From contig JAIXMN010000036.1 in the NCBI GenBank assembly GCA_025716815.1, positions 124,001-188,000 on the forward strand: DNA of 64,000 nt, read 5' to 3'. The position numbers were made by a program, and so were the translations under genes. This document shows positions 52,827-64,000 of the stretch, in pieces. The notes under the pieces were generated by a model, which ran no database searches, was not told the origin of the DNA, and saw nothing but the letters and a program-made list of their open reading frames with translations. The stretch's first letter is position 1; each line of letters begins with the position of its first letter. Source of the DNA: Dichotomocladium elegans. Taxonomy: Eukaryota; Mucoromycota; Mucoromycetes; Mucorales; Lichtheimiaceae.

Positions 52827-54416
52827 GATGAAAGAGAATCGAGTGTGGCTGGAGCCAGATAGAAAGAAAGAAAAAAGAAACAGGGAGAGAGGATGAAAGA
52901 CGGGTCGACAAAAGCGGGCCTTTTATATGAATTTTAAGCTTTTGTTTCCGTTCCAGTTTCCGCAGTGAAAACTAGCCTTCGTTACACGACCACACAAAGC
53001 CCCGGGACTCGTTATCCGATAACTATTTTTATCCCTCCCCTTTCTGCACAAAAGGGACGATACCAGACATGCGCTTTTGAGCCGAGCCTCGCAACGCTAC
53101 GCTTTGCCCGTGGCTTCTTGTTCTTCAGAATCCTACGCGAGATATCGCTGCCGATTTCGAAATCATATATAAAAATAGTTAGTTAGCAGTAGCAGCAGCA
53201 GCGTACGTAAGACGAAGGGCAATGGAAGGCTGTCATTCTCAAACAGCTCTGGAGAGAGCCAAACTTTGCATTCTTTGATCTCTCAATCCGCTTCTTTGGG
53301 CTAAAAAGATCTTTCCGATGTTAGTCCCTATTACTCCTCTCTACCTGTCTACTTGCATGTTTTCTTTTTTTTTGCTCAGCATTCGATGAACCTCTTTTGT
53401 TTTTGTTTTTTTTTTCAACCGGAGCAGAGAACCAATCTTTACCGGATCCCTTTACCTTTTTCTTTAAACCACCGGCCCGATCCTAAATCATCCAACATTA
53501 TCCCGCCATTATATGCCCTATGTTAGCCTTCGGAAAATCTCTCTTTTTGATCCCAATCCTCGCCTTTCTCGATCAGCGTGAGGTACGATCTAATATCGTA
53601 CAAGCATTGAGGCTTACAGAATAGGGAAGGACAAGTGTAACGGTATATAAACCGGCAACTGCAATCTTGGCAGCAAAGCTGATTTTGTAGCCACAGTGTT
53701 AAATGCCAAGTACTGTCATGAGCTTAAAGGCTTAGACAAAGAGGGATGGGTTGAACAGCAAGGACTGCGCGGAGAGGGAGGGGTGGGTGCGATGGGCATC
53801 CCATTCTTCTGCGCATGCTACGGATCTGAGGATGTAATAAGGTGTGTATGAAATATCGGTTAGAATCTATGAACCTCGCCTCGCACCAAGCCGTAGCAGA
53901 GCTTGTCATAACTTCCCTCATTTGGGCAACAGCTTTGTACGTAATAGGTAGGCGCCACAGTTCTTTCCCCCACCCATCTTCTTTATATCTGAGGAACTGA
54001 TACGTCCATATGCGATCTGGCGTCTATTGTAGTAGCAAGGAAAGAAGGAAGAGAGCATAGGACAAAAAAAGAGTTAATAAAGAAAAATCGCGAAGGGCGT
54101 GAAGGTTGGGGTGGGAAGGAAACTTGAATGACAAACCATAGTGGCAGACGCGGTTGTTTTGCAAGTGATCGCCATGATTATTAAAGGCACAAAAATCAAA
54201 AAGAAAGTTGGTACTGTAGATATGTGCAGCGCATCCTGCTATTTTAAAGCTTGATGTTCTGCATATGGAGAGCTTGTCTTCCCCGCTGCTGCTGCCGCCG
54301 CCGTCGTCCTCTCCTACTCTCCTGCCGCACACGACCCCTCCCCCTTTTTATTCCTTTTTTCTTCGTCCATTCACCCATTGTATTCTTCTTCTTTCTTTTA
54401 TTTTCCCTATCTCATA
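52827..54416. other. Intergenic
   Basis: About 1.6 kb. No gene motif on either strand. A pyrimidine-rich run at 54340-54410 is likely the promoter/5' UTR of the next gene. Confidence 0.5.
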
Positions 54417-55466
54417 ATGAGACCCCGCATCCCCCCTCTGGCTCTCATCTTGCCGTCGCTGATACTTCAATCAACAATCACAGTTGCCCAGATAGGTTTG
54501 TAAGGATGTGTGTGTGTGTGTGTGTGTCTCGAGAGAAGGTGGAGGCTTCACCAGGTTGGAAAAGATGGACTGTACCAACTCAGACACATTGTTCCTCTGC
54601 ATAAGACGAAGAAGATGACCCGACGGGTGATGATACATACAGCGGTGATCCTACTGGCGAGGATGGACCTAATGACGATGAAGATGATGCACCAGGTTTG
54701 AGAGGTTTTAGGGCCTGGGCAAAAAAAAAATACCAGTTTCGTGAAGGGGCTCATCTTCGTCCCACCCATAGTAGGCGGATCCGTTCCAGCTCCACATCCG
54801 CCAACGCCAACGCCAATGCCAACGCCAACAGGTCCCGTCGTAGTAGATGCACCACAACCACCACCAGCCGTGCCAAGCACACAACAGCCGCTGCCATCAC
54901 AACCGCAACATCCTCCGACAAATGCGGATACGCCTAGTACCACATTACCAGCCGTACCTCCTTATAACGGGGACGGGACGGTTGTTGTATCACCAAGCTC
55001 AATCGCGTCGTCGACGGCGACTGATGCTGCGGCCGAAGCGGCGGCTGCCCCAACAAGGAACGGAGGAGGCGCCATTGCTGGCGGTGTGATTGGTGCTCTT
55101 GCAGGTGCAGCAATCGTTGCGGGGCTTGCATTCTGGTATCTGCGCAGAAAGAGGCGAGGAGGTGCGAACCAGGCAACGTCTTCAGAAAACTATCAAGAAC
55201 TCGGAAGAAGAGAAATGACCGGCACCAACAGCAGCAGCAATCATCCGCCGACGCCTTCTCCCCATCCTCTGGTGCCTACGATGCCTGCCGCTCCTTCGAC
55301 AACGACGATGCCAACACACGACCATTCGGAAGTATGGCAGCAGCAGCAGCAGCACCAAGAATCTTCTCTTCCTCCTCCTCCCCCGAACATGGTTGGATAC
55401 CAGGCGTACAGTGCTGCCTCTTCTTCTGATATGCTTGCCTCATCGGCCGCATATTATACCCGATAA
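54417..55466 (+). CDS. Single-pass mucin-like surface membrane protein
   Basis: Exons 54417-54495, 54606-54695, 54772-55466 give 287 residues. A signal peptide (MRPRIPPLALILPSLILQST then ITVAQI) is followed by a very acidic stretch (DEEDDPTGDDTYSGDPTGED). A Pro/Thr/Ser-rich ectodomain (PTPTPMPTPTGP, STATDAAAEAAAA) likely carries O-mannosylation. One membrane segment (AGGVIGALAGAAIVAGLAFW) is stopped by RRKRR. The cytoplasmic tail of about 100 residues has Q and P runs. The plan resembles fungal wall-stress sensors (Mid2/Wsc-like), but no Cys-rich WSC domain is present. Intron 2 uses the acceptor at 54771, giving DDAPVGGSVP. Confidence 0.7.
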
Positions 55467-56114
55467 AAACATACACCGTTTTCCCAAAATAGAAGTCGTG
55501 TTTTTTTTTGCCCAACGCATGCACGGGGGAAAGAAAGCTTGGCAAATCCCATTCTGAAATGAGCAGTCTGTTTTATTTATTTATTTTTACAAAGATGGGC
55601 ATTGATGAGGACATGTATACACACACACTCTCTCTTTCACAGAATATCTGCGTACGTATATATCCCCCAAGCGAAAGGATGCAGATGAAGGAAGCAGACT
55701 TCAAGCGCGGCGACCATACAGCGACCAAGAATGACGCTTATTTTTATTGAATCTCTCATGCAAAATAGAACTGGCCATTCTGTTTTGTTTCCGATGGAAC
55801 AGAAAGGGATATCAGTATGTATATATAGCCTTATCATATCAACTTAACCAAGTGCCCACGAGAACGAGGTTCTCCCCTCATACACCCCCCCCGGCTGTTT
55901 CTGCTGCTACGTTGTCCGTCGTCATAAATGGCAGACCTAGGTGTCTTCCGAGGATAAATGAAAAGAGTTGATTAACAAATTTATGTGACATCTATTTGTA
56001 AATAAGATACGCCTGGCCTGGACATAGCTTATACGCAGCTACACAAGCGCACGGACGCTCTCTCTTTTCTTTTATAAGCATAAGTGAGTAGTAGTTGAGT
56101 GGGGGGGGGATTGT
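55467..56114. repeat. Region with dispersed repeat, copy C (about 55549-55735)
   Basis: Shares ordered words with copy A: cattctgaaatgagc (55549), a gaatatctgcgta (55643), cccaagcgaaag (55666) and a gcgaccaagaatgacgc block (about 55718). It shares gggcattga with copy B. Compared with copy A the middle is shortened. No ORF is convincing. Confidence 0.5.
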
Positions 56115-57334
56115 CTAAGGATGTTGGCCGTTTGCTTCTCGCAGGACGGCATGGTAGTTTTCCGAGTTGCGCTTGAGGATGTCCATGACAGGGCCGAGCA
56201 GGCGCGTAAACGCGCTCTTGCCGAGCGTGACACATTTGAGTCGACCGTTTGCAACGACTGTGGCAGCGCGTGGATTGTCATGTAACAGTGCCAGCTCGCC
56301 AAAATAGTCGCCTGCAATGGAGAATGCGGGGCCACGCCACCATCACCCATGGCCCTTTATGTTTGAGTGCCTCTGTGTGTATGCGTGTGTTTGTTTTTTT
56401 TTTCCTCACCTTTTCTCAACCTGTTGACCTCCAGCTCGGTGGCGCCACCGCCGTCGGACTGTTTCTTTGTCACAATGGCCTCGCCGTCCTCGATGAGATA
56501 AAAGTTCTGTCCAATGTCGCCCTCGCGCATGATGACCTCCTTGTCGTCGAACTGGACGGGTTCGAGTGCGTCGGCGATCTTGTGACGTTCGTACAGCTCG
56601 AGGGATTTGAGGATGGGGACCTCGGCGAGGAACTGCTCGTACATGCGCCGCTTTCTTGCGGTGCTGTCCATGAGGATAGAACGGAAGGTGACGCGATCGA
56701 GGGCCCAGAGAACGGCGTCGGACGTTGCGACGATCGTTGCCGCGCGCGGTGCATTGTACATCAGCGCCAGCTCGCCGAAGCTGCCGCCCGGGCCGTATTC
56801 GGTCACCTTCTTCCTCTGCAGCGTGTCGCGCGACACAATGAAGCAATCAAACGTGCCCGACTCGACAATGTAATAGTAGTCGCCCTCGGCGCCTTGCTCG
56901 ATCACCGTCGCGCCGCTGGTGATCTTCTTCTCGGCCATTGCGTCGACCACGTGCTTGTACTGGTCCTCGTCGAGGCTCCGGAACAGAAAGTTGTTCCGGA
57001 TCGTCGCATAGATCCGCGCCCGCTGCTCGTCCGTCTTGGGATGGACCGGATACGCCTGCTTCGTCCGACTCAGCGACGGCTGGATCGACTCCGCACTCAC
57101 AGACACCCGCCGCTGCCGCTGCATCATCGACGTCGATGTCGACGGCGGAACGCCCAGCATCTCGTCCGGCAACGTGTCGCGCGCTTCGTCGTCGTCGTGG
57201 TCCACGTCGACGGGCGGTTGTGGCGGATGCTTTGGCGGCGGTGGTGGAGGTGGCGGCGATAATGATAATGACGGGTTTTGCTCTGTGAATGTTTCCTTGC
57301 TCAACGGGTGCACGTCTTGCTGTGTATCTGCCAT
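56115..57334 (-). CDS. cAMP-dependent protein kinase regulatory subunit (PKA R)
   Basis: Inhibitory subunit that binds the catalytic kinase and releases it on cAMP binding. Exons 57334-56410 and 56311-56115 give 373 residues. After a Pro-rich N-terminus comes the inhibitor site [11 protein letters not shown], whose Ser makes it a phosphorylatable (type II-like) site. Two cyclic-nucleotide-binding domains follow: the first with [18 protein letters not shown], the second with [11 protein letters not shown] and, after the intron, [19 protein letters not shown]; both keep the Arg of the phosphate-binding cassette. No classic N-terminal docking helix is obvious, as the N-terminus is low-complexity. 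It is 52 kb from the PKA C gene. Confidence 0.95.
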
Positions 57335-57770
57335 TGTTTTGGGGGAAGGGCTAAGCAGAAGAAAGGTGAGTTTTTTTTTTTTTTCCACCGTCCCGTCCCT
57401 CTCGCCCCTCCCCCCGCCCAACCCCAGAGTAGCAGGGCTTTTTCCCAAGAAAGATGGTCTTGCCAACCCAACCCAAGTTCTATTTCCATTTTCGAGCGTC
57501 GGAGAAACTTGGGGGAGGGGCTGGAGAAACGCATTGGGACTTGTTCATTGGCCGAGGCGATACCCGGAGGTTTCATTGCTTGACGTGTTTATTATGGAAT
57601 CAAAAGGTAATGGGTGTGTGTTGGATGAGATAATAAGGGCTCAGACCATTCTACACAGTTGCATGTAACAAACACCAGAACCCCGCATGCGCAACGCACA
57701 CACCACCACCCCCATAACAGATTAGCTCCGTCTGACCCACACAGCCCTTCTTTCCCATCTTGCTCACAAC

Positions 57771-58712
57771 TTACCCTGCCAATTCCAACTTCTTGCCCTT
57801 GAGGACTCTGGTTATTCAGCAGCAGTAGCTTTAGTCTCTTTTCTTCTTTCTGTCTCTGTCTCTCTCTTTCCCCGCCATCATCGTGTGCATATATATATAT
57901 AAAGCACAAGGAAAGGGTGATACGTACTTTGTATAATACAGGTAGAAAAAGTCGCTGTAGAGCGCGGTTTGGATCAGACCTGCTACCCAAGCAATCCAGT
58001 CCGTGTGGCCTTCCATCCCATAGCGATAGACCCAGTTGAAGAGGTAGAGTGCGCGATAAGCCCCGAGCGCAAATAAATAATGGGTCGTGATGGTCTCTGC
58101 TTCGCCCGTCTGTTGAAGCATGTACAGCTGCGGCATAATGGCAACGGATTCTAGCCAGATGGAAAACGACCATAGCACCTTTTTGTTCCAATCATAATAA
58201 AAAAAAAAACTGTATAAACCCAACGCATGCATAGATTACACACACCGAGAAAAAAGTCCGGGGTGGGGTTTTGTCTCTTACCTCAACAGGCGTGTAATCA
58301 TAGGAGAACACCACGCCCAAGACCGCGGCTGCACCAACAAGGTACACGTAAGGAAACGTGTCCATCCTTTGATCATACGTCGCCCTGTACTTGATCTTCA
58401 TCAAGTACAGAATGTACACCGACGACGCAATGAAATAGACTTTCATGCATGTATTGTACACCGATACGAAGCGAAGAACAAGATCCACGTAGCGCGTCAG
58501 GAACACAACACTATACAAAAGCTGCGTCTTGAAGGAAATGCCTAAACCCAGATCGTTTTCTTTTAGCTACGCCCAATCTTTTTTTGTTTCCTTCCTTGGG
58601 TGGGGTCGCTCCTGACTTTACCAGCGCAAGATTGTGAGTTTTGGATCTTGACCAAAAGAATCAAGATCGAGACAAGGTGCATCAGGTCTGCTGTAAGACG
58701 GAATATATTCAT
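57771..58712 (-). CDS. ERD2: ER lumen protein-retaining (KDEL/HDEL) receptor
   Basis: Seven-membrane-segment receptor that returns H/KDEL-tagged proteins from Golgi to ER. Exons 58712-58622, 58541-58282, 58178-57928, 57807-57771 give 212 residues, the typical length. Starts [20 protein letters not shown], then [20 protein letters not shown] and [14 protein letters not shown]; later [20 protein letters not shown], with [15 protein letters not shown] and [19 protein letters not shown]. The C-terminal KGKK is the COPI retrieval signal of the family. Stop is TAA immediately after GCA GGG. Confidence 0.97.
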
Positions 58713-58926
58713 CGCTTTCCTGTATAAATCAGCGGACAGAGAGAAAAAGAAGAAGAGCGAAAGGAGGGTTGCAAAAAAATTAAGCTGGCATGGTCTTATT
58801 GGCTCCCACACAGAGAAGGATAATGATGATGGATGCAGGGGGGGGTGGAGAGAGAGGGAGTAAACCCTGAAGAGAAAGAGTGGGTCCATCCGTAAATGAG
58901 ACGATATTCTACATATATATATATAT

Positions 58927-61008
58927 CTACGCTTGAGCCAGTCCAAGCAAGACACTTCCCATAATTACAAAAGCAACTACCGCAGAAGTGCACTTGACCA
59001 TCTGTTGGGTATATCTTTGGCTGTTGATCAGACGGCCTGTCGCAAGTGGATTATGGAGTGCCTGCTGCGTGGCGATCGTCACTAATTGCCCTAGTGCAAA
59101 TTCGCCGTCGAGATGAAATGCCGGCAAGATGTTCAGCAGTGCCAAGGCCATCGTAAACGACGAGATATATCTGGTCATATATATTATGGTTCTTGCTCCT
59201 CGCATCACTGAGTGGGTCTTTCTTACCTTAGAAGGAGTTCAATGGTATGAGGAGCCCAGACAGGCAAGAACCAGTATCGCGGATGCAGAATGCCCACTTT
59301 GACTGGTCACATTCATCTTTTAGTTTTTTTTTTTCCTTCTTGCCCGCCTCCTCCTCTTCCTCATGGGCGCCCCGCCTCCCTCCAGACTTACCGCTCTCCC
59401 AGATATCCACCAGCTCGCCTTCAAACACAAAGTCTCTGGCATCCTGCTCGTCTTCGGGTGATATTTTGGTGTACACTCTTACAAACTGACCACGGGTGGA
59501 GGGCGTAAATGGTGTAACGCATCTCAGGCTGGTAGGGCAATCGCTATCGGATGAGCAGCGTGCCGCCTCCTTGGACATGAGGACCTGAGTGGTTGGCAGA
59601 CAAGCCATCAAGGCAGGCTAAAGAGAAATAGCATGGTCGGTCGCACAGTCGGAGGGAGGTTGAGGGTGAGGGTGAAAAAAAAAAACCAGCACGGTACCTT
59701 TGCAGACGGATTGAAGTCGCGGAAGCAAGAGAGCGATGCGTTCGAAGACCGACCGAAAGGATACTCTTCATCGATTTGACAGCACTCGGCCTGCCTGTCT
59801 TCCGCATTCGCTGCTACCATGGTACAAAACCCTTTGGTGGCAGGATGGCGTTGGGTGTCATCGAGGAGGTATTCGTTCCAGCTCATGATGTTGTTGTCCA
59901 ACGGGAAATCATCTAGCTGATATACAATCGAGCCGCTCGGAAGATGGTACACAAGCGGCGAATCGTACCGAACTCCCACAACGCTCACTCCACCCGAGCC
60001 CTCGAGCGACTGCCACCCCAGCAGCAGCAGGCACACCTTCAACCCACCCGACAAGAAAACAAGAGTCCACAGGTATAAAATAACATTGTGCCAGACTCCC
60101 GCACAAATGATCTTCAGCTGGTCAAATGCCGACAGGAGCGACAAGGCCTGATCTGAGATGTTGACAAACGCACCTGGGTAAATATAATAGATGAAGACTC
60201 CCGCGCTCTTGATCCGGATGCGCTGGCTTGTCTATCATGATGAGCCTTTCTGCTGCTCCTTGCTCGGTCGAAATACATTCTGTTTATTTTACCTGAATGC
60301 TGCCACCGCGTGCCCCGCTTCATGGAACAGTCCGCAAATCAAGAGCGCAGACAGATAGTATCCAAGGTGTGAAAGAGGGACCGTGACCCCCGGGATCTGC
60401 AAAAGCAGAGCTGCATGTTCATCTTTGCTTCCCATGTCTCTCTCTGTCTGACGAAACATACCATGGGTTGGAATACTTGGCTGTCATCGTTGGCTGCGTC
60501 GGGGTATTCCACAAATTCTCGTTTTGCGAGTCGGCTCGAGCTACTCGCACCGTGATCGGCTGGTCTGAGAATGTGATAAAACGCAGCCATGATCCGCAGC
60601 GCCGCGTACAGAATGACAATGATCCCGCACGCCATTCCAAAGAGAGCGACAATCGTTCCGACAGAGAACCACATGTTCCAGAATCGGGGTGCTGCGCTCG
60701 CCAGACGTTGGAACGGCTTATTGAATCGTTTGGTTGTGTACCTGACTTTAAATAGCTTGATGGACCATTGATCGTTCGATTCCTCGGTAGAGAAGGTTGG
60801 CAAGATGCCTTCGCTCCGAGTTTTTCTTCGCCGACCGACCACCTTAAAGGGACATGAGAGCAATGCGATGAGATCGATGCAACCGTTTCCTCCTATGCTA
60901 CTTTAGGAAGCTTGCCTTTGTCGTACAGCAGAACTTTGCTATAAAGACAAGCAGGTATATGATAGTCCAGAGACACACGAGTTGTATGGCAAGCGCTAAG
61001 GGATCCAT
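58927..61008 (-). CDS. Membrane site-2 protease (S2P/MBTPS2-like)
   Basis: Intramembrane zinc metalloprotease; relatives activate SREBP-type sterol/hypoxia regulators in the Golgi. About seven exons, roughly 565 residues. Active site LLICGLFHEAGHAVAAF (HExxH) and the second zinc motif LLNILPAFHLDGEFAL (LDG) are intact. Flanking family blocks are FIYYIYPGAFVNIS and CAGVWHNVILYLWTLV, and a Cys-containing luminal loop (CSSDSDCPTSLRCV) separates the halves. Start chosen at MDPLALAIQLVCLW (61008); an in-frame ATG upstream is possible. Intron 1 (60915-60843) starts gcaagc, a GC donor, joining FCCTTK to VVGRRRK in phase. Other introns have GT donors. Head-to-tail with ERD2, 214 bp apart. Confidence 0.9.
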
Positions 61009-61184
61009 GTCATAAAACAAAAGGGAAGGGAAGGGGAAGAATCGCCTGTTGTTTGTTATTATTCTGTGCGCGTGTGAATAAATAAACGGTGCGCGCACGC
61101 TTAGAAAGAAAGAAAAGACGGGTTATACACCATTTCCAAAATCTAAAGTCGCACGCCACCCAATTCTGAAGTCGCGCAAATTCA

Positions 61185-61400
61185 TCTCTTTAAAGGTACC
61201 CAGCTTTTGCCTATACACATTTTTACAATCGGAAATGAACAATTTATTTTTTTTTACTACGACGGGCATTGACGAATATAGGTGTCCTAAATCTATCGAT
61301 ATGTCGTTGATGAGGAAATGTACTCTCCTCCACCGTCTGTTCTCACACCGTCTACTTGCTTAGTGAGCAAGTCTGCGCATATCCCGAATTGGGGAGAATA
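61185..61400. repeat. Dispersed repeat, copy B
   Basis: Homologous by eye to copies at about 27571 and 55549: attcatctctt near 61190, ctatacacatttttacaatcggaaatgaac (around 61210-61240), gggcattga (61264) and gttgatgaggaaatgtactctc (61306-61327). Identity is limited and the 3' part is more divergent. It sits in the gap between the S2P and SnoaL-like genes. Confidence 0.5.
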
Positions 61401-62004
61401 CTGTCAGCATTCGATTTATCGTTGAGCTCTGTCAGATGCAAATACCACTGACTGCTGGTATTCGTTCCAGTAGCCCAGGATAGATGATCGTGATCCTCTT
61501 TCGGCTATCATAGAGTAGACGATAGATACGTTGTCGTATTCAAATAATAGCTGTTTTGTCCATCGAACCAGCAATCTTGCACGTCGTAGGGCTTTGAAAG
61601 GTCTACAGTAGGCTAAATAGAACCGATTGTGTGCGGGTGGGCATGCTTCAACTTTTTGTTAGACAAAGTCTAAGCACCTTCATCCACTCTAGCGACGCAT
61701 ATCGTCTCATTCTGACACCGTCATAAATCCTCGCAACTCATCCGCTCTCACGCGCGATTCTGAAAGAAAGGGTTCTATCGAATAGCTGGTGAGGGGAAGG
61801 GGGGGATGAAGAGAAAGTTGACTGAGGCAGCGAGCGTAGTGATGTAGATTGCCATGGTGAAACAAAGCCGAACGTTCACAGCCCAAGGTGAAGATTGCCC
61901 CGTATCCCGAGAGTGAGTTAATCAAGATACTTTTGACCCTTTTGATATGTCTTACTTTTACGCCATTGTGTACGGAATTTATTTTGGGTAAATATACAGA
62001 AATC
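61401..62004. other. Intergenic
   Basis: 3' side of the SnoaL-like gene; no supported gene in about 600 bp. Confidence 0.5.
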
Positions 62005-63026
62005 TTAGGTTTTGCTTGGGCGGACGGCAACGACATCCACGTCGGTGACCGAACTTTCAGAATCATGGTGGCAGGCGTCATGCGCTGTGATGCGCTGCTC
62101 GTCGAGTCTCCGAACCCCATCCTCGATCTCGCGCGCGCGTGTCGACAGCAGCAACGCAGTTTCGTTTGCACTGCGAAGCACGTGCCCTGCGGCAGCTAGC
62201 ATCTGACCCAATGTAACGCGGACCAGGCGGTCGTACCAATCGCGAGCGACCATGGGCAAAAGAGCATCCACTACGCCTGAAAAGAGCCTTTTATTTGAGT
62301 TCATATATTATAAATACCGTAGCTACCAAATTTTTCACCATGTAGCCAAACCCACCTTGGGCAGTCCAATGCTCTTCATGGCGCGCGACCTTCATCAAGT
62401 CGGGATGTCCCTCAACGTCTTCGAAGCTAAGTGTGACGACAACAGGCAAGGCCATGCCGAAGAGAGTGGCTGGGATACCTCTGGGACACACGATTTGCGT
62501 GAGAAAGACCGTGCACGTCCGTTGGCCGTCAAAGCATATGTTGGTAATGTTTGGCTCCTTTCCATTCAGTGCTTTCCATACCAGTAGCACCCTATCACAT
62601 AAACAAATATACATTCACAAAGCGAGAGAAAGAAAAATACGACAAGGCGCGTGTGACGACACGTAAACCCATTTTCGCTGTGATGTTAAGCACGGATGAG
62701 GGGCGTTGGATTGGTTCGTATCTATGTACCGTCGGATATTATCGATGCCTTTGGTGGATAGCACAGGGGACATGTACAGAGCGTCTTCGTGATAGTAGTG
62801 CTTCAGTACCTTTTCTTGCTTTGTGGTATTGAAGGAAAACAGGTTCGTGATGACGCCTTTTTATATATTTCGAAACGGTATCTTAGCACACATTCGCATT
62901 CTTTCTTTCGGACGTTGCTGTCCTTGAATGTGTGCTTTAGATTTCTTCTTCAATAGGATACGTACACTGGATGATTCCGTTGTATGCGTCGTCGGATACC
63001 GGGCAATTTGACTGCGAGGTATCCAT
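62005..63026 (-). CDS. SnoaL-like/NTF2-fold protein
   Basis: Four exons: 63026-62966, 62856-62730, 62591-62356, 62276-62005; phases agree, 231 residues. Starts MDTSQSNCPVSDDAYNGIIQ. The NTF2-fold block is NLFSFNTTKQEKVLKHYYHE then DALYMSPVLSTKGIDNIRR, the usual start of SnoaL-like domains. VLLVWKALNGKEPN, QRTCTVFLTQIVCPRGIP and LPVVVTLSFEDVEGHPDLMK supply the beta-sheet. The tail has helical EDGVRRLDEQRITAHD. Members of this fold bind or transform small molecules, and fungal homologues are mostly uncharacterised. I assign only the fold, not a reaction. Confidence 0.65.
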
Positions 63027-63582
63027 GTTGTTGGTTAGAGCTTGCCTCGCAACGAAGAAAAGAAAGAAGAAAGAGAGAGAGAGAAAGAAAGAAAGGGAAA
63101 AAGGGGAGAGTGGGGAAGGACAAGGACTTTTGCCGGACGCCGTGCCTGCCCGGATCGGGTGTCGTTATGTATCTCTCTCTCTCTTTTGAGCCACGTGAAT
63201 GCTGCATGGAGCTTGTACCGAAAGGTCGGTTATTGATCCACATATACACCTTGGGCGGGCATCTTCGGCCCCGCCGACGCACTCGCAGCCCATCCGTCGG
63301 GCGGGAGCACCCCGTCTTTTTTTTTTCTTTGACTGAGCACAGCCACCTAGTCCTGAACTACGAAACTGCATAGAATTTCTATTCCATCCGGAGCGTACTT
63401 GAGAGCTGTCCTTGTGTCTAACATGCGTGTGTGTGTGTGTGTGTTAAGAAAGGGGGCATTTAGCGTCCAATGGGGTTGCGCAGTCACAAAGGAACGCGCC
63501 CCCCTCCGTCCCCCGGTTTTTGCCCCCAGCGCCCAAATTAGCCATTAGCCTGCCCGGATTGAATGTCCCTTCTTTGATCATC
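63027..63582. other. Divergent promoter region of SnoaL-like and eS26 genes
   Basis: Between two divergently transcribed genes. Contains a purine-rich run (about 63055-63115), a (TG)n at 63427-63443 and a C-rich box before the eS26 start. Expected to hold both promoters. Confidence 0.5.
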
Positions 63583-63933
63583 ATGGTACGTGCCCCCAAA
63601 CCCCTAATCCATCCATCCATCCATCCATCCATCGATCGATCTGTTGTTCAATGCAATAGCCACGCCATCGTCATTGTATTACATTCATCGATCGATTCTT
63701 GGACGAGGAATACCACTGGGCCAAAATGGATTGGGAGCAAATCCATTCTTTTTTTGGGGGTGCCTGTTTCAAGAAGCTCACATTCTCTCTCTCTCTCTTC
63801 TTTCTTTATATTATATATTACTTGGGGGACATGCAACTAGACCTGCAAGAGAAGAAACAACGGACGTAACAAGCACGGTCGCGGCCACAACAAGTTTGTT
63901 CGCTGCATCAACTGCTCCCGCTGTGTCCCCAAG
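63583..63933 (+). CDS. RPS26: Ribosomal protein eS26 (3' end outside window)
   Basis: Small-subunit ribosomal protein at the mRNA exit channel. Exon 1 (63583-63585) is only the ATG, followed directly by a gtacgt donor. Exon 2 (63841-63933) starts [20 protein letters not shown] and contains the family's zinc cysteines in [11 protein letters not shown], then a gtaaag donor. The rest is beyond the right edge. The [13 protein letters not shown] start is diagnostic. The 255-nt first intron is long for this window, as often in ribosomal-protein genes. Start and exon 1 are inferred from phase. Confidence 0.92.
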
Positions 63934-64000
63934 GTAAAGCTTAAATGTATGCCATTATCGCGCACCGCGGAAACTAAATGTTTCCTCGTCAATACATATA

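Noticed and set aside
57036..57668. Plus-strand ORF opposite PKA R
   Set aside because: It overlaps the PKA R coding exon antisense, without domain similarity or splice support.

Overview
The window is eukaryotic nuclear DNA from a filamentous fungus. Genes sit on both strands and are broken by many short introns (mostly about 50-150 nt, GT-AG or GC-AG). Fungal or fungal-type families are present: a KRE2/MNT1-type mannosyltransferase, a PPxY alpha-arrestin, a Rim15-type kinase and an Ecl1-like protein. The mix with a site-2 protease, a DHX35 helicase and an HSPA12-type Hsp70 suggests an early-diverging lineage, most likely Mucoromycota. That placement is inference. Exon structures below were built by hand from reading-frame continuity, splice phase and family motifs.

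Layout: 0-0.45 kb PAM18/TIM14 (cut by the left edge); 2.3-4.0 PKA catalytic subunit; 4.4-6.4 alpha-arrestin; 6.5-9.4 DHX35 helicase; 10.4-11.0 Ecl1-like protein; 11-13.7 unresolved, probably a multi-exon gene; 13.8-14.3 a short non-autonomous transposon of pogo/Tc1-mariner type; 15.0-16.2 inositol monophosphatase; 17.0-18.6 GT15 mannosyltransferase; 19.3-23.0 C2-domain phosphatidylserine decarboxylase; 23.8-27.4 MCM4; 27.6-28.9 a dispersed repeat and a dead Tc1/mariner transposase; 30.8-31.9 enoyl-CoA reductase (TSC13); 32.0-33.5 C2 protein with a proline/glutamine tail; 33.5-37.0 a gene-poor stretch; 37.0-44.3 Rim15/Greatwall-like kinase with a receiver domain; 44.6-44.9 small secreted protein; 46.7-49.3 HSPA12-like Hsp70; 49.7-50.9 EngB-type GTPase; 51.9-52.8 four-TM protein; 54.4-55.5 mucin-like membrane protein; 56.1-57.3 PKA regulatory subunit; 57.8-58.7 KDEL receptor; 58.9-61.0 site-2 protease; 62.0-63.0 SnoaL-like protein; 63.6-64.0 ribosomal protein eS26 (cut by the right edge).

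Functionally the window mixes nutrient/quiescence signalling (PKA C, PKA R, Rim15, Ecl1-like, alpha-arrestin), secretory and membrane-lipid functions (GT15, PSD, TSC13, KDEL receptor, S2P), replication (MCM4), RNA processing (DHX35) and mitochondrial functions (PAM18, EngB). The most unusual signals are seven inferred GC-AG introns (three in DHX35), two genes whose first coding exon is only the ATG, PKA C, PKA R and Rim15 all within 64 kb, and a dispersed repeat present in three diverged copies. No operon-like or defence-like novel system was seen.
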